In this document: piece after piece, positions 7,401 through 16,780 of the stretch | How positions within the stretch are numbered: position 1 is the stretch's first letter | Layout: every line of letters starts with the position of its first letter | Assembly: GCF_031656915.1 (NCBI RefSeq) | Contig: NZ_CP134227.1 | Location: 496,001-560,000, forward strand | DNA length: 64,000 nucleotides | Direction: 5' to 3' | From: Nocardioides marmorisolisilvae | Lineage (GTDB): Bacteria > Actinomycetota > Actinomycetes > Propionibacteriales > Nocardioidaceae | Notes under the pieces: generated by a model | Database searches by the model: none | Told to the model about the DNA's origin: nothing | What the model saw: the letters and a program-made list of their open reading frames with translations, nothing else | Position numbers and translations under genes: made by a program

Positions 7401-10130
7401 TCAGTCAGAGACCGAGGAGTAGGCGACCACGCCGCGGCGCAGCCGGGCGGCGCACTCCCGCGCAACCTGACGCAGCGGCGTCCCCGAAGCGGCGTCGGCG
7501 ACCTGATCGGTGACATCGAGGAGCTGCTTCATCCAGCGCACGAAGTCGCCGGCCGCAAGCCCGACGGCGTCCAGGACACTGTCGAGGTCGTCGCCCTCCG
7601 CCCAGCGGTGCGCGGCCCAGCAGAAGCCGAGATCGGGCTCGCGGAGCTGGTCGACCGCATGCTCACGCTCGAGGGCGTCGAGGTCGGCCCACAGCGACAC
7701 CATCTCGCCGAGCACGTCACGTACCCGGCCGGCGGGCAGCCGCGGGCGCTCCGCGGCGTCGTCGGGCCGACGCGACTCGAAGACCAGCGCGGCCAGCGCC
7801 GCGGCGAGCTCGCTGGGGTCCAGATCGGCCCAGAGCCCGCTGCGGAGGGCCTCGGCAGCCACCAGGTCCATGTCGTTGTAGATCCGCATCAGAGTCCGGC
7901 CACGGTCGGTGACCTGATCGCCGTCGACGTACTCGAGCGCCGTGAGCACCTCGCAGACGCGGTCGAACTGACGGGCGATGGTGTTCGTCCGCTGCTCGAT
8001 CCGCCGCCGCAGGGTGCCGGCGTCGCGGTCGAGCTTGTGCCAGCGCTCCGCCCAGCGGGCGTGGTCCTCCCGGTCGGGGCACTCGTGGCACGGGTGGGCG
8101 CGCAGCTGTGCGCGGAGGTCGGCGATCCGGCCGTCCTCCGCGGGCGCCGGTCCGTCGGTGCGCCGTGGCGGCGGTGGGGTCAGCCCGTGGGTGCGATGCT
8201 TCAGCGTCGAGGCCAGGTCGCGACGCGACTGCGGATTGCGGCCGTTGAAGTCCTTGGGGATCCGCATCCGGGTGAACGCGGTGACAGGGGTGGCGAAGTC
8301 CGCGAGGCTCAGCCGGCGGGCGTGCCGGTCGGCGGTCAGCACGAAGGGCCGCGGGCCGTCCCGATCGGCCCGGGTGCCCGGGTCGATGACGACCGCCAGC
8401 CCGGCGAAGCGCCCGGTCGGCACCTCGATGACGTCGCCCGGCCGGAGCGCCTCCAGCGAGTCCAGCACCTCGCGGCGGCGGTCGGCGCGCCGCGACTTCG
8501 CCATCGTGCTCTCGGTGTCCGAGAGCCGTCGACGCAAGCCGGCGTACTCCATGAAGTCGCCGCGGGCGCAGGTGGCCGCATCGGCGTACCCGGTCAGGGC
8601 CTCGTCGGCCTTGCGCAGCTGCCTGGCCAGGCCGACCACGGCCTTGTCCGCCTGGAACTGGGCGAACGACGACTCCAGCAGCTCGCGGGCGCGCTCCCGA
8701 CCGACCTGGTGGACCAGGTTGACCGCCATGTTGTACGACGGCCGGAAGGAGGACCGCAACGGGTACGTCCGGGTCCCGGCGAGCCCGGCCACCGAGCGAG
8801 GATCGATGCCGGGCTGCCAGAGGACGACGGCGTGCCCCTCGACGTCGATGCCACGCCGGCCGGCCCGCCCGGTGAGCTGGGTGTACTCGGCCGGGGTGAT
8901 GTCGGCGTGGGTCTCACCGTTCCACTTGGACAGCTTCTCCAGGACGACGGTGCGCGCCGGCATGTTGATCCCCAGAGCAAGGGTCTCGGTGGCGAAGACG
9001 ACCTTGCACAGGCCCTGCAGGAACAGCTCCTCGACGCACTCCTTGAAGGTGGGCAGCATCCCGGCGTGGTGCGCGGCCACGCCGCGGCTCAGCGCGTCCA
9101 GGAAGTCGTGATAGCCGAGCACTGCCAGGTCCTCGTCGGGCAGGTGCGCACAGCGCTCCTCGACGAAGTCGTGGATCCGGTCGCGCTCGGCGGGGGTGGT
9201 CAGCCGGAGGTTGGCGTCCAGGCACTGCTGGACCGCGCTGTCGCAGCCCAGTCGGCTGAAGATGAACACGATCGCCGGGAGGAGCCCACTGCGCTCGAGA
9301 CGGTCGACGACCTCGAACCGCGAGGGGATCCACACCCGCCGGCCGTTGCCGACGCGTCGCCCCGACTTGGGGCCGCCGCCGGTTCCCCGCGGCGCCCGGC
9401 GGTCGCGCATCCGACTGCTCGCCCAGTCGTCGCGTGCCACCCGGAGCAGCTCCGGGTTGACCTTCTGCTCGCGTCGGTCGGCCGGGTCGGTGGCCTCCTC
9501 GTCGGCGAAGAGGTCATACATCTGGCGGCCGACCAGCATGTGCTGGAACAGCGGGACCGGGCGGTGCTCCTCGAGGACCGTGCGGGTCTCCCCCCGCACG
9601 GTGCCGAGCCACTCGCCGAACTCCTCGGCGTTGCTCACCGTCGCCGACAGCGAGACCAGTGCGACCGACTCCGGCAGGTGGATGATCACCTCCTCCCAGA
9701 CCGCACCCCGCATCCGGTCGGCCAGGTAGTGCACCTCGTCCATCACCACGAACCCGAGGTCGACGAGCGTGCGCGACCCGGCGTACAGCATGTTGCGGAG
9801 CACCTCGGTGGTCATCACCACGACCGGTGCCTCGCCGTTGATGGTGTTGTCCCCGGTCAGCAGGCCGACCCGGTCGGCGCCGTACCGCTCGACGAGGTCA
9901 TGGAACTTCTGGTTCGACAACGCCTTGATCGGCGTCGTGTAGAAGCACTTGCGGCCGGACTCGAGCGCGAGGTGTACCGCGAACTCGCCGACGATCGTCT
10001 TCCCGGAGCCGGTGGGCGCGGCTACCAGGACCGACTGCCCTGCCTCCAGCGCCCGGCACGCGCGTTCCTGGAAGGCGTCCAGGGGGAACGGGAGCAGCGA
10101 GGTGAACCCCACGAGCTGCGACGTGGTCAT
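7401..10130 (-). CDS. helY: Ski2-like DEAD/DEAH RNA helicase HelY
   Basis: A 909-residue ATP-dependent superfamily 2 helicase. Walker A is APTGSGKT (residues 38-45), the DEVH box is VVMDEVHYLAD, motif III is LVSLSATVSN, and helicase domain 2 carries the VVFATETLALGINMPA and TQLTGRAGRRGID motifs. The C-terminal third holds the DSHCT-like extension of Ski2/Mtr4 relatives, which act on RNA. The ATG overlaps the stop of the upstream kinase-like gene by 4 bp, and the placement downstream of tatC matches helY in mycobacteria. Its RNA target is not known. Confidence 0.93.
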   Translation of the reverse strand: MTTSQLVGFTSLLPFPLDAFQERACRALEAGQSVLVAAPTGSGKTIVGEFAVHLALESGRKCFYTTPIKALSNQKFHDLVERYGADRVGLLTGDNTINGEAPVVVMTTEVLRNMLYAGSRTLVDLGFVVMDEVHYLADRMRGAVWEEVIIHLPESVALVSLSATVSNAEEFGEWLGTVRGETRTVLEEHRPVPLFQHMLVGRQMYDLFADEEATDPADRREQKVNPELLRVARDDWASSRMRDRRAPRGTGGGPKSGRRVGNGRRVWIPSRFEVVDRLERSGLLPAIVFIFSRLGCDSAVQQCLDANLRLTTPAERDRIHDFVEERCAHLPDEDLAVLGYHDFLDALSRGVAAHHAGMLPTFKECVEELFLQGLCKVVFATETLALGINMPARTVVLEKLSKWNGETHADITPAEYTQLTGRAGRRGIDVEGHAVVLWQPGIDPRSVAGLAGTRTYPLRSSFRPSYNMAVNLVHQVGRERARELLESSFAQFQADKAVVGLARQLRKADEALTGYADAATCARGDFMEYAGLRRRLSDTESTMAKSRRADRRREVLDSLEALRPGDVIEVPTGRFAGLAVVIDPGTRADRDGPRPFVLTADRHARRLSLADFATPVTAFTRMRIPKDFNGRNPQSRRDLASTLKHRTHGLTPPPPRRTDGPAPAEDGRIADLRAQLRAHPCHECPDREDHARWAERWHKLDRDAGTLRRRIEQRTNTIARQFDRVCEVLTALEYVDGDQVTDRGRTLMRIYNDMDLVAAEALRSGLWADLDPSELAAALAALVFESRRPDDAAERPRLPAGRVRDVLGEMVSLWADLDALEREHAVDQLREPDLGFCWAAHRWAEGDDLDSVLDAVGLAAGDFVRWMKQLLDVTDQVADAASGTPLRQVARECAARLRRGVVAYSSVSD

Positions 10131-11002
10131 GGCACCAGCACCCGCAGCGCAGTCGGCTGCACCTCGACGGTCAGTGGAAGGGGTGCGATCCGCTCACCGT
10201 CGGCGTACGCCGTGATGCCCGACGCAGCGATCGTGATCCGTTTGCCTGCGTAGTGCCGGTACTCCGGGCGCTGCACATGGGTCCCTTTGAACAAGGTCGG
10301 GTAGGTCGCCACCAGCTGGCGCTTCCTCATCGGACCGATCACCACCACGTCGAGCAGGCCGTCGTCGAGCAGGGCGCCCTCGGTGATCCGCAGGCCACCC
10401 CCGAAGGAGGGGCCGTTCCCGATCGCGACCAGCATCGCCTCGAACCTCTCCTCGGTGCCGTCGATGTCCATCACGTAGGAGATCGGGCGGAAGACCCGTA
10501 GCTCGGCGAGGGTGGCCAGGTTGTAGCGCATCTGACCACGGGGCCAGGTCATCCGGTTCGCCCGTTCATTGACGATCGCGTCGAACCCCGCTGCCAGCAC
10601 GGTCACGAAGTAGCGGTGGCCGGCCCGGGCCAGGTCGATGGTGCGCTCCCGCCCTGCGGCGACCACGGCTGCGGCCATCAGCGGATCGGTGCGCGACACA
10701 CCGAGGTAGCGCGCCACGTCGTTCCCGGTGCCCACGGGGATCACGGCGAGCCGGGTGCTGCTGTGCGCCAGCGCCTGGATCGCAAGGTGCACCATGCCGT
10801 CTCCGCCGACCACGACGAGGGTGTCGACACCGTCGGCGACGCATTGCTGGGCGAGCCGCATCGCCTCATCCGGGTCGGTTCCCTGCAAGTTGCGGACCAC
10901 GTGCCCGGCCGAGCGCAGCCCGGGCAGCACCTGGGACACCACCTGGCGGCCACGCCCCCTGCCCGCATGCGGGTTCGTCAGGAGCGCGATCTCACGGGAC
11001 AC
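10127..11002 (-). CDS. Diacylglycerol/sphingosine kinase family lipid kinase
   Basis: A 291-residue DAGK-catalytic-domain protein. The N-terminal nucleotide-binding region reads LLTNPHAGRGRG, and the glycine-rich catalytic loop is VVVGGDGMVHLAIQAL. A second signature is IPVGTGNDVARYLGV. Such enzymes phosphorylate diacylglycerol or related lipids at the inner membrane face. It lies between tatC and helY and is coupled to helY by a 4-bp overlap. Lipid specificity cannot be read from the sequence. Confidence 0.9.
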   Translation of the reverse strand: MSREIALLTNPHAGRGRGRQVVSQVLPGLRSAGHVVRNLQGTDPDEAMRLAQQCVADGVDTLVVVGGDGMVHLAIQALAHSSTRLAVIPVGTGNDVARYLGVSRTDPLMAAAVVAAGRERTIDLARAGHRYFVTVLAAGFDAIVNERANRMTWPRGQMRYNLATLAELRVFRPISYVMDIDGTEERFEAMLVAIGNGPSFGGGLRITEGALLDDGLLDVVVIGPMRKRQLVATYPTLFKGTHVQRPEYRHYAGKRITIAASGITAYADGERIAPLPLTVEVQPTALRVLVP

Positions 11003-11029
11003 GACAGAACCCTATCCAGACGTGGTCGC

Positions 11030-11875
11030 TCAGCCCTCCAGCGGTGACGCCTCGTCGTCGCTCCACCGGGGCTGCTCCGCCCGGGCCCGACCCCGTCGGC
11101 TGTCGACGATCCGCGCGATGATCTCGGAGACGAAGAAGAGGGCGGTCATGGGGATAGCGAGGAAGAGCATCGAGAAGGGGTCGGTGGACGGCGTGGCCAC
11201 CGCGGCGAACACGAAGGTGCCGATGATGATCCACGGTCGATGCCGGCCGAGCGCCTTGCCGCTGACCACTCCGGCCAGGTTGAGCATGATCACGAACAGG
11301 GGGATCTCGAAGGCGATCCCGAAGACCAGCAGCATCCGTGAGGTGAACGAGAAGAAGTGGTCGAAGTCGTTCAGGTTCTCCACCCCGTGCGGGGTGAAGT
11401 TGATGAGCACTGACAGCGCCTTGGGCAGCACGTAGTAGCCGATCCCGACGCCGGCCACGAAGAGCGGCCCGGCCGCGGCGACGAAGATCAGGCTCCAGCG
11501 CTTCTCGGTGGGTCGTAGCCCGGGCATGATGAACGCCCAGATCTGGTACAGCCAGATCGGGCTGCTCGCGACCAGGCCGGCCACACCGCAGAGCTTGAGC
11601 TGGAGCATCAAGCCGCCGCCGATGCCGGAGACGTAGATCCGGCTCTGGGTCTGCGGGTTGAGCATCTTCTGGGCGTTGGTGAACGGCCCGGTGATGAGGT
11701 CGAGCAGCTGGTGGTAGAAGAAGAACGCCGCGATCACCGCGACCAGCAGGGCCAGCAACGCGCGCATCAGCCGCGCGCGAAGCTCCCGGAAATGGTCGAT
11801 CAGGGCCATCCGGCCGTCCTCCCCCGTGGGACCGGTGGGCCCGCGGAAGAGGTCGAGAACGCCGGCGAGCGACAT
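11030..11875 (-). CDS. tatC: Sec-independent translocase subunit TatC
   Basis: A 281-residue polytopic membrane protein, the twin-arginine signal-peptide receptor of the Tat system. The conserved N-terminus MALIDHFRELRARLMRAL is present and six hydrophobic segments follow. The start chosen is ATG 11875 (MSLAGVLDLFRG); a longer frame upstream overlaps tatA and is not family-like. It is 13 bp downstream of tatA. The C-terminal tail is charged (RRGRARAEQPRWSDDE) and cytoplasmic. A tatB gene is not in the window. Confidence 0.95.
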   Translation of the reverse strand: MSLAGVLDLFRGPTGPTGEDGRMALIDHFRELRARLMRALLALLVAVIAAFFFYHQLLDLITGPFTNAQKMLNPQTQSRIYVSGIGGGLMLQLKLCGVAGLVASSPIWLYQIWAFIMPGLRPTEKRWSLIFVAAAGPLFVAGVGIGYYVLPKALSVLINFTPHGVENLNDFDHFFSFTSRMLLVFGIAFEIPLFVIMLNLAGVVSGKALGRHRPWIIIGTFVFAAVATPSTDPFSMLFLAIPMTALFFVSEIIARIVDSRRGRARAEQPRWSDDEASPLEG

Positions 11876-11888
11876 ACCCGCCGCCCGC

Positions 11889-12146
11889 TCAGTCGGTCGG
11901 GTGGCTGCGGCGCTCGCCCTCGGTGCGCTCGCCGGTCTGCTCGGTGCCGGGGTCGATCTCGTGCTTCTGGGCCGACGGCTTGTCGTCGTCGTCGAGCAGT
12001 CCCTTCGTCTCCGCCTTGAAGATGCGGATCGCACGGCCGCTGCCGCGGGCCAGGTCAGGCAGCTTGCTCGCGCCGAACAGCAGCACCAGCACCGCGAGAA
12101 TGATGAGCAGCTCGGGGGTACCGAGGCTGCCGATGAGCGGAATCAC
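11889..12146 (-). CDS. tatA: Twin-arginine translocase subunit TatA
   Basis: An 85-residue pore-forming Tat component. One N-terminal transmembrane helix ([20 protein letters not shown]) is followed by the amphipathic helix [19 protein letters not shown] and an acidic tail. The [12 protein letters not shown] hinge is characteristic of TatA. GTG start preceded by GAGGAGC. It heads the tatA-tatC-kinase-helY block, 84 bp downstream of pafC. Confidence 0.95.
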   Translation of the reverse strand: MIPLIGSLGTPELLIILAVLVLLFGASKLPDLARGSGRAIRIFKAETKGLLDDDDKPSAQKHEIDPGTEQTGERTEGERRSHPTD

Positions 12147-12230
12147 GCTGAGCTCCTCTACCGGAAACGAACCAGACAGTTCCTCGCCCGACCCTCGACG
12201 CGGCTGCGCCCCGGGCGGCAGGGACGCTGC

Positions 12231-13208
12231 TCAGTCTACGCCGTCGGTGTACAGGGCGAGTGCACGGCGAGCGCGCGCCGAGACCTCCTCGGCATACGAC
12301 GCCGGACTGAGCACCTGCACGTCCGGGGCCTGCCCCAGGACGAGCTGGACCAACCAGCGCCCGTCACCGACCCTCAGGGTCACGTCGAGGGCGCCGTCGG
12401 GCGCCTCCTCGACCCGGTCGACCGGGTAGTAGTCGGCAAGCCAGCGCGCAGGCGGCCGCAGCCGGAGGATCGCCACCTCATCGTCGGCGGAGGCCTGGAA
12501 GAGCTCCTCACCGAGATCGCGCGGAGCCTCGTCGGGATGGGCCCGGGACTGCGCAAGGACCTCGGCCGCGTCGATCCGATCCAGGCGGAAGGTACGGCGG
12601 CCCTGGGCAAGGTGGCACCACGCGTCCAGATAGGCGTTCCCGTCCCGCTCGATCACTGCGATCGGGTCGACCACGCGTTCGGTCGTCTCGTCGCGCGAGG
12701 GCACGTAGTACTCCAACCGAACCTGTCGGTCCTCCCCCACCGCACGTGTCAGCAGCGTGCGTGTGCCGGCGTCGTCGGCTCTGGTCCGGACCACGTGGGC
12801 GGGCACCGTGGGCGTGGCGTCCGCGGTGGCGTCCTCGAGCTTGACCAGGACCCGGTCGATCACGGCGCGCGACTCGTCCGGGCTTCCCTCGCGCAACACG
12901 CGCAAGGCGACCATGAGCGCGGAGGCCTCGCTGCTCCCGAGCCGCAGCGGGCGGGTCAGGAAGTCCGCGTTCCAGATCTGCACCCGACCGTCGGGGTCGT
13001 CCTCGAAGCTCTCCATGTTGAAGTCGATGAGCTCCCCCGGCCCGAGCCCCGGCAGGCCGCAGTACCAGAGCACCTTGAGGTCCTTGACGATCTGCTCGGG
13101 CCGCACCCCGAAGTCGTCGGCCACCTTGCGCAGCGGTACGCCCTGGTTGTGCTGAAGGTAGGGCACCAGTGCCAACATCCGGGTGACCTGCTCCTTGGCG
13201 CCACTCAT
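12231..13208 (-). CDS. pafC: WYL-domain transcriptional regulator PafC
   Basis: A 325-residue protein with an N-terminal helix-turn-helix (residues 10-60, VPLRKVADDFGVRPEQIVKDLKVLWYCGLPG) and a central WYL-type ligand domain, followed by a WCX extension. PafB and PafC form the activator of the LexA-independent DNA damage response in mycobacteria. The ATG at 13208 was chosen because it overlaps the pafB stop by 4 bp; a longer frame continuing upstream lies inside pafB. Confidence 0.93.
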   Translation of the reverse strand: MSGAKEQVTRMLALVPYLQHNQGVPLRKVADDFGVRPEQIVKDLKVLWYCGLPGLGPGELIDFNMESFEDDPDGRVQIWNADFLTRPLRLGSSEASALMVALRVLREGSPDESRAVIDRVLVKLEDATADATPTVPAHVVRTRADDAGTRTLLTRAVGEDRQVRLEYYVPSRDETTERVVDPIAVIERDGNAYLDAWCHLAQGRRTFRLDRIDAAEVLAQSRAHPDEAPRDLGEELFQASADDEVAILRLRPPARWLADYYPVDRVEEAPDGALDVTLRVGDGRWLVQLVLGQAPDVQVLSPASYAEEVSARARRALALYTDGVD

Positions 13209-14173
13209 CGTCCCGCCTCCACCAGGCGGGCCAGTCGAGTGCGCACGGTCTCGCGCAGGTCCTCGGGCGACTCCACCAGCACCGCGTCGCCGAAGCGGAG
13301 CAGAGCGGCGGCGAGCGAGCCGCCGTCGCGGTGCCTGAGCCGGGCGCGGTCCCACCCGGGCCGTACGTCGTGCTGCACGTCCTCGGCCCACCTCCGCAGC
13401 CCGTGTGCCTGACCGCTGCGGATCAGCACGACGGCCTCGTCGGCGTCCGTGCGCGGCGCCAGGCTGTGACTGAGCTCGCGCAGGTCCGTACCAGGGGGCA
13501 CCTCGAAGGAGCCCGGGGGTCCGGCGACCTGTACCGGACCGACGATCCGGCCGAGCCGGAACATCCTGGGCTCGCCACGGTCGGTGTCCATGCCGACGAC
13601 GTACCACCGCTCGTCCGCGGTGATCACGCCCCAGGGCTGCAGGTGGCGGTGGGTGCTCTCGAGGTCGCCGGGTCGCCGGTAGTCGAATTCGACCGGGGTG
13701 CGGCCCAGGGTGGCCTGCCACAGCGGCTCGAAGGCCGGGTCGTCGGCGGCGAGGGTGGGATGCACGGCGTCGATCGCTCGACGGTCGACGTCGAGGCCGG
13801 CCGACTTGAGCTTGACCAACGCGTCCGAGGTCGTCGCCGCCAACCCGGCGTGCTGCCAGACCCGCGCCGCCAGGCCGAGGACCGCGACCTCGTCCGGCTC
13901 GAAGTCGATCTCGGGGAGCTCGAAGGCATCGCGGGCGATCCGGTAGCCCTGGTCGTCGTCGAAGAACTTGTCGAGGTGCCCGACCTCGATCGGGATGCCG
14001 AGGGCGCGTAGCTCGTCCTTGTCGCGCTCGAACTTCTTCTCGAACGCATCGGTCGACGTCGCCTCGCGGTATTCCGGGATGCTCTCCCGGATGCGCTCCT
14101 TGCTCACGTAGTTCTTGGACACGAGCAGGAGGATGACGAGGTTGACCAGGCGCTCGGACTTCGTCGCCGTCAT
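13205..14173 (-). CDS. pafB: WYL-domain transcriptional regulator PafB
   Basis: A 322-residue paralogue and partner of PafC, with an N-terminal winged helix region (KSERLVNLVILLLVSKNYVSKE, then FERDKDELRALGIPIEV) and a WYL domain (TPVEFDYRRPGDLESTHRHLQPWGV, ADERWYVVGMDTDRGEPRMFRLGRI). Despite the name, it regulates DNA-damage genes and is not itself needed for pupylation in mycobacteria. It lies 69 bp downstream of pafA and is coupled to pafC by a 4-bp overlap. Confidence 0.93.
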   Translation of the reverse strand: MTATKSERLVNLVILLLVSKNYVSKERIRESIPEYREATSTDAFEKKFERDKDELRALGIPIEVGHLDKFFDDDQGYRIARDAFELPEIDFEPDEVAVLGLAARVWQHAGLAATTSDALVKLKSAGLDVDRRAIDAVHPTLAADDPAFEPLWQATLGRTPVEFDYRRPGDLESTHRHLQPWGVITADERWYVVGMDTDRGEPRMFRLGRIVGPVQVAGPPGSFEVPPGTDLRELSHSLAPRTDADEAVVLIRSGQAHGLRRWAEDVQHDVRPGWDRARLRHRDGGSLAAALLRFGDAVLVESPEDLRETVRTRLARLVEAGR

Positions 14174-14242
14174 GCGGGGTCCCCGCCCGGCGAGCGCGGC
14201 GAGTTGCGTGGTGGGGTGCTCACGCGGGTGACCCTACCTGCG

Positions 14243-15604
14243 TCACATGCCCTCGATCAGTCGCTCCACACGCTCGTCGTGGGCGCGGAACGGGTCCTTG
14301 CAGAGCACCGTGCGCTGGGCCTGGTCGTTGAGCTTCAGATGCACCCAGTCGACCGTGAAGTCGCGTCGGCGCTCCTGGGCCCGCTTGATGAAGTCGCCGC
14401 GCAGCCGTGCCCGGGTGGACTGCGGCGGGATCGACTTGGCTTGGAAGATCGCCAGATCGCTGGTCGCTCGCGCTACCGCGCCGCGACGCTCAAGCAGGTA
14501 GTAGAGCCCTCGGTCACGGTGGATGTCGTGGTAGGCGAGGTCCAGCTGCTGGATCCGGGGGTGCCCCAGCGGCAGTCCGTGCTGTTGGCGGTACCGCTCG
14601 ATGAGCCGCCACTTGATCACCCAGTCGATCTCGCGCTCGACCAGGCTGAGGTCGCCGGACTCGACCGCCTTGAGGCTGCGCTCCCACAGATCGAGGGTGC
14701 GTGCGATCACGGGGGTGTGCAGCTCGCGCCGGTCGACGAAGTCGCGGACCCGGGTGAGGTACTCGCCCTGGATCTCCAGGACGCTGGCCTCGCGGCCGTT
14801 CGCCAGCCGGATCTTCCGCCGTCCGGTCAGGTCGTGGGCGATCTCCCGGATGGCCCGGATCGGGTTCTCCATCGTGAGGTCGCGCATCACCACGCCCTCC
14901 TCGATCATCCGCAGGACCAGGTCGCAGCTGGCCACCTTGAGCATCGTGGTGGTCTCGGACATGTTCGAGTCGCCGACGATCACGTGCAGCCGGCGGAACC
15001 GCTCGGCGTCGGCATGCGGCTCGTCACGGGTGTTGATGATCGGCCGGCTGCGCGTGGTCGCGCTGGAGACGCCCTCCCAGATGTGCTCCGCACGCTGGCT
15101 GATGCTGTACGACGCCCCGCGCGGGGTCTGGATCACCTTGCCAGCGCCGCAGATCACCTGACGGGTGACCAGGAACGGGATGAGGACGTCGGCCAGCTTG
15201 CTGAATTCGCCGTTGCGGCCGACCAGGTAGTTCTCGTGGCAGCCGTAGGAGTTCCCGGCCGAGTCGGTGTTGTTCTTGAACAGGTAGACGTCGCCGGAGA
15301 TGCCCTCGTCGTGCAGCCGCCGCTCCGCGTCGATCAGCAGACCCTCGAGGATCCGCTCCCCCGCCTTGTCGTGGGTGACGAGCTCGGTGATGTCGTCGCA
15401 CTCCGGAGTGGCGTACTCGGGGTGACTGCCGACGTCGAGGTAGAGGCGTGCCCCGTTGCGCAGGAACACGTTGCTGCTGCGTCCCCAGCTGACCACCTTG
15501 CGGAACAGGTAGCGGGCGACCTCGTCCGGCGACAGTCGCCGCTGACCCTTGAAGGTGCAGGTGACGCCGTACTCGTTCTCGATCCCGAAGATCCGCCGGT
15601 CCAC
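14243..15604 (-). CDS. pafA: Pup-protein ligase PafA
   Basis: A 453-residue glutamine-synthetase-like ligase that joins the C-terminal glutamate of Pup to substrate lysines using ATP. The N-terminus is [18 protein letters not shown], with the Mg-binding ENEYG. The central [19 protein letters not shown] and [15 protein letters not shown] blocks and the C-terminal [22 protein letters not shown] are typical of PafA. The GTG at 15604 was chosen by alignment with known PafA N-termini (from memory); the open frame extends upstream into prcA and is a shadow there. It ends with GM as in relatives. Confidence 0.95.
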   Translation of the reverse strand: MDRRIFGIENEYGVTCTFKGQRRLSPDEVARYLFRKVVSWGRSSNVFLRNGARLYLDVGSHPEYATPECDDITELVTHDKAGERILEGLLIDAERRLHDEGISGDVYLFKNNTDSAGNSYGCHENYLVGRNGEFSKLADVLIPFLVTRQVICGAGKVIQTPRGASYSISQRAEHIWEGVSSATTRSRPIINTRDEPHADAERFRRLHVIVGDSNMSETTTMLKVASCDLVLRMIEEGVVMRDLTMENPIRAIREIAHDLTGRRKIRLANGREASVLEIQGEYLTRVRDFVDRRELHTPVIARTLDLWERSLKAVESGDLSLVEREIDWVIKWRLIERYRQQHGLPLGHPRIQQLDLAYHDIHRDRGLYYLLERRGAVARATSDLAIFQAKSIPPQSTRARLRGDFIKRAQERRRDFTVDWVHLKLNDQAQRTVLCKDPFRAHDERVERLIEGM

Positions 15605-15629
15605 GCCTCCCACACTAGGACCTGGGCGG

Positions 15630-16412
15630 CTACGAGGGAGGTGCGACCGGCGGCTCGTCGCCACTTTCCGTCGGCGGCTGATCGGCCTCGACCCCTGCGG
15701 GGTCGGGCGACGACGGCGCATCGCCGAGCAGGGCGACAAGATCGGCGGCCGAAATCCGTCTGAACTTGCGTGCCAGCGTGCGGGTGCGGTCCAGGGCGGC
15801 GACCTCGAGGTCCCGCGCGGAGATGGTCCGGTCGCCGCTGTCGCTGTGGCCCAGCGCCGCGACGGCGAGCTTGATCGCCTCATCGCGGGACAGGCCCGGG
15901 GCGTATCGGTCCTTCAGGTACGCCGTCACCGAGTCCGCTGCGCCGCCCATCACCGCGAAGCCGTGCTCGTCGGCCACCTGGCCGTCGAACGTCAGCCGAA
16001 ACACCTGGTCGTCCTGGGGGTCGTCTGCGACCTCGGCGACGAAGATCTCGACCTCGTACGGCTTCTCGCCGCCGCTGGAGAAGATCGTCCCGAGCGTCTG
16101 CGCGTACGCGTTGGCCAGGCCCCGGCCAGTGACGTCACGCCGGTCGTAGGCGTAGCCGCGCATGTCGGCCAGCCGGACGCCGGCGATGCGCAGGTTCTCG
16201 AACTCGTTGTAGCGGCCCACCGCTGCGAACGCGATCCGGTCGTAGATCTCGCTGACCTTGTGCAGCGCCTGTGAGGGGTTCTCCGAGACGAACAGCACGC
16301 CATCGGCGTACTGCACCACCGCGACCGAGCGGCCACGAGCGATCCCCTTGCGCGCGAAGTCGGCCCGGTCCTTCATCAGCTGCTCGGGCGAGACGTAGAA
16401 CGGCATCGTCAT
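15630..16412 (-). CDS. prcA: 20S proteasome alpha subunit PrcA
   Basis: A 260-residue alpha subunit forming the outer rings of the actinobacterial 20S proteasome. It begins [23 protein letters not shown] as one run of gate and H0-helix residues; in mycobacteria this N-terminus closes the axial gate. [19 protein letters not shown] and [14 protein letters not shown] are family blocks, and the acidic/proline tail is short. Unusually, the ATG overlaps the stop of the last of five mini-genes instead of the prcB stop. Its ribosome-binding site is the G-rich run of the repeat (GGGGGGGTGACC) and not the GGAGGTGA that follows prcB, so its output probably depends on reinitiation through the repeat array. 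Confidence 0.95.
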   Translation of the reverse strand: MTMPFYVSPEQLMKDRADFARKGIARGRSVAVVQYADGVLFVSENPSQALHKVSEIYDRIAFAAVGRYNEFENLRIAGVRLADMRGYAYDRRDVTGRGLANAYAQTLGTIFSSGGEKPYEVEIFVAEVADDPQDDQVFRLTFDGQVADEHGFAVMGGAADSVTAYLKDRYAPGLSRDEAIKLAVAALGHSDSGDRTISARDLEVAALDRTRTLARKFRRISAADLVALLGDAPSSPDPAGVEADQPPTESGDEPPVAPPS

Positions 16413-16504
16413 GCGTGGTCACCCCCCCGACCGACAACGTCGGCCCCGTCACGGTGCAGATCTCTGGTCAGCTGCTCGGGCGAGACGTAGAACGGCATCG
16501 TCAT
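16409..16504 (-). CDS. Mini-gene 5 of the prcB-prcA array (31 aa)
   Basis: Last unit; its TGA overlaps the true prcA ATG. It differs from the others by GGG for CGG (Gly for Arg in HRDRAD). Translation must terminate here and restart to make PrcA, unless ribosomes enter directly at the G-rich site. Confidence 0.6.
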   Translation of the reverse strand: MTMPFYVSPEQLTRDLHRDGADVVGRGGDHA

Positions 16505-16596
16505 GCGTGGTCACCCCCCCGACCGACAACGTCGGCCCGGTCACGGTGCAGATCTCTGGTCAGCTGCTCGGGCGAGACGTAGAACGGCATCGTCAT
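16501..16596 (-). CDS. Mini-gene 4 of the prcB-prcA array (31 aa)
   Basis: Same frame and peptide, ATGA-coupled to mini-gene 3. Leu12 is CTG. Sequence is identical to mini-gene 3 by eye. Confidence 0.6.
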   Translation of the reverse strand: MTMPFYVSPEQLTRDLHRDRADVVGRGGDHA

Positions 16597-16688
16597 GCGT
16601 GGTCACCCCCCCGACCGACAACGTCGGCCCGGTCACGGTGCAGATCTCTGGTCAGCTGCTCGGGCGAGACGTAGAACGGCATCGTCAT
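16593..16688 (-). CDS. Mini-gene 3 of the prcB-prcA array (31 aa)
   Basis: Same frame and peptide, ATGA-coupled to mini-gene 2. Leu12 is CTG, as in prcA itself, which marks a change of variant within the array. Confidence 0.6.
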   Translation of the reverse strand: MTMPFYVSPEQLTRDLHRDRADVVGRGGDHA

Positions 16689-16780
16689 GCGTGGTCACCC
16701 CCCCGACCGACAACGTCGGCCCGGTCACGGTGCAGATCTCTGGTCAACTGCTCGGGCGAGACGTAGAACGGCATCGTCAT
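16685..16780 (-). CDS. Mini-gene 2 of the prcB-prcA array (31 aa)
   Basis: Same 31-codon reading frame as mini-gene 1, with identical predicted peptide. Its ATG overlaps the stop of mini-gene 1 by 4 nt and is preceded by the G-run version of the ribosome-binding site. Leu12 is TTG. Confidence 0.6.
   Translation of the reverse strand: MTMPFYVSPEQLTRDLHRDRADVVGRGGDHA

Noticed and set aside
7608-10253. 881-codon open frame on the plus strand
   Set aside because: Antisense shadow of helY; no recognisable domain and biased composition.
15605-15883. N-terminal extension of PafA
   Set aside because: The open frame continues upstream but overlaps prcA and lacks family similarity; known PafA proteins start at the (M)xRRIxGIExE motif.
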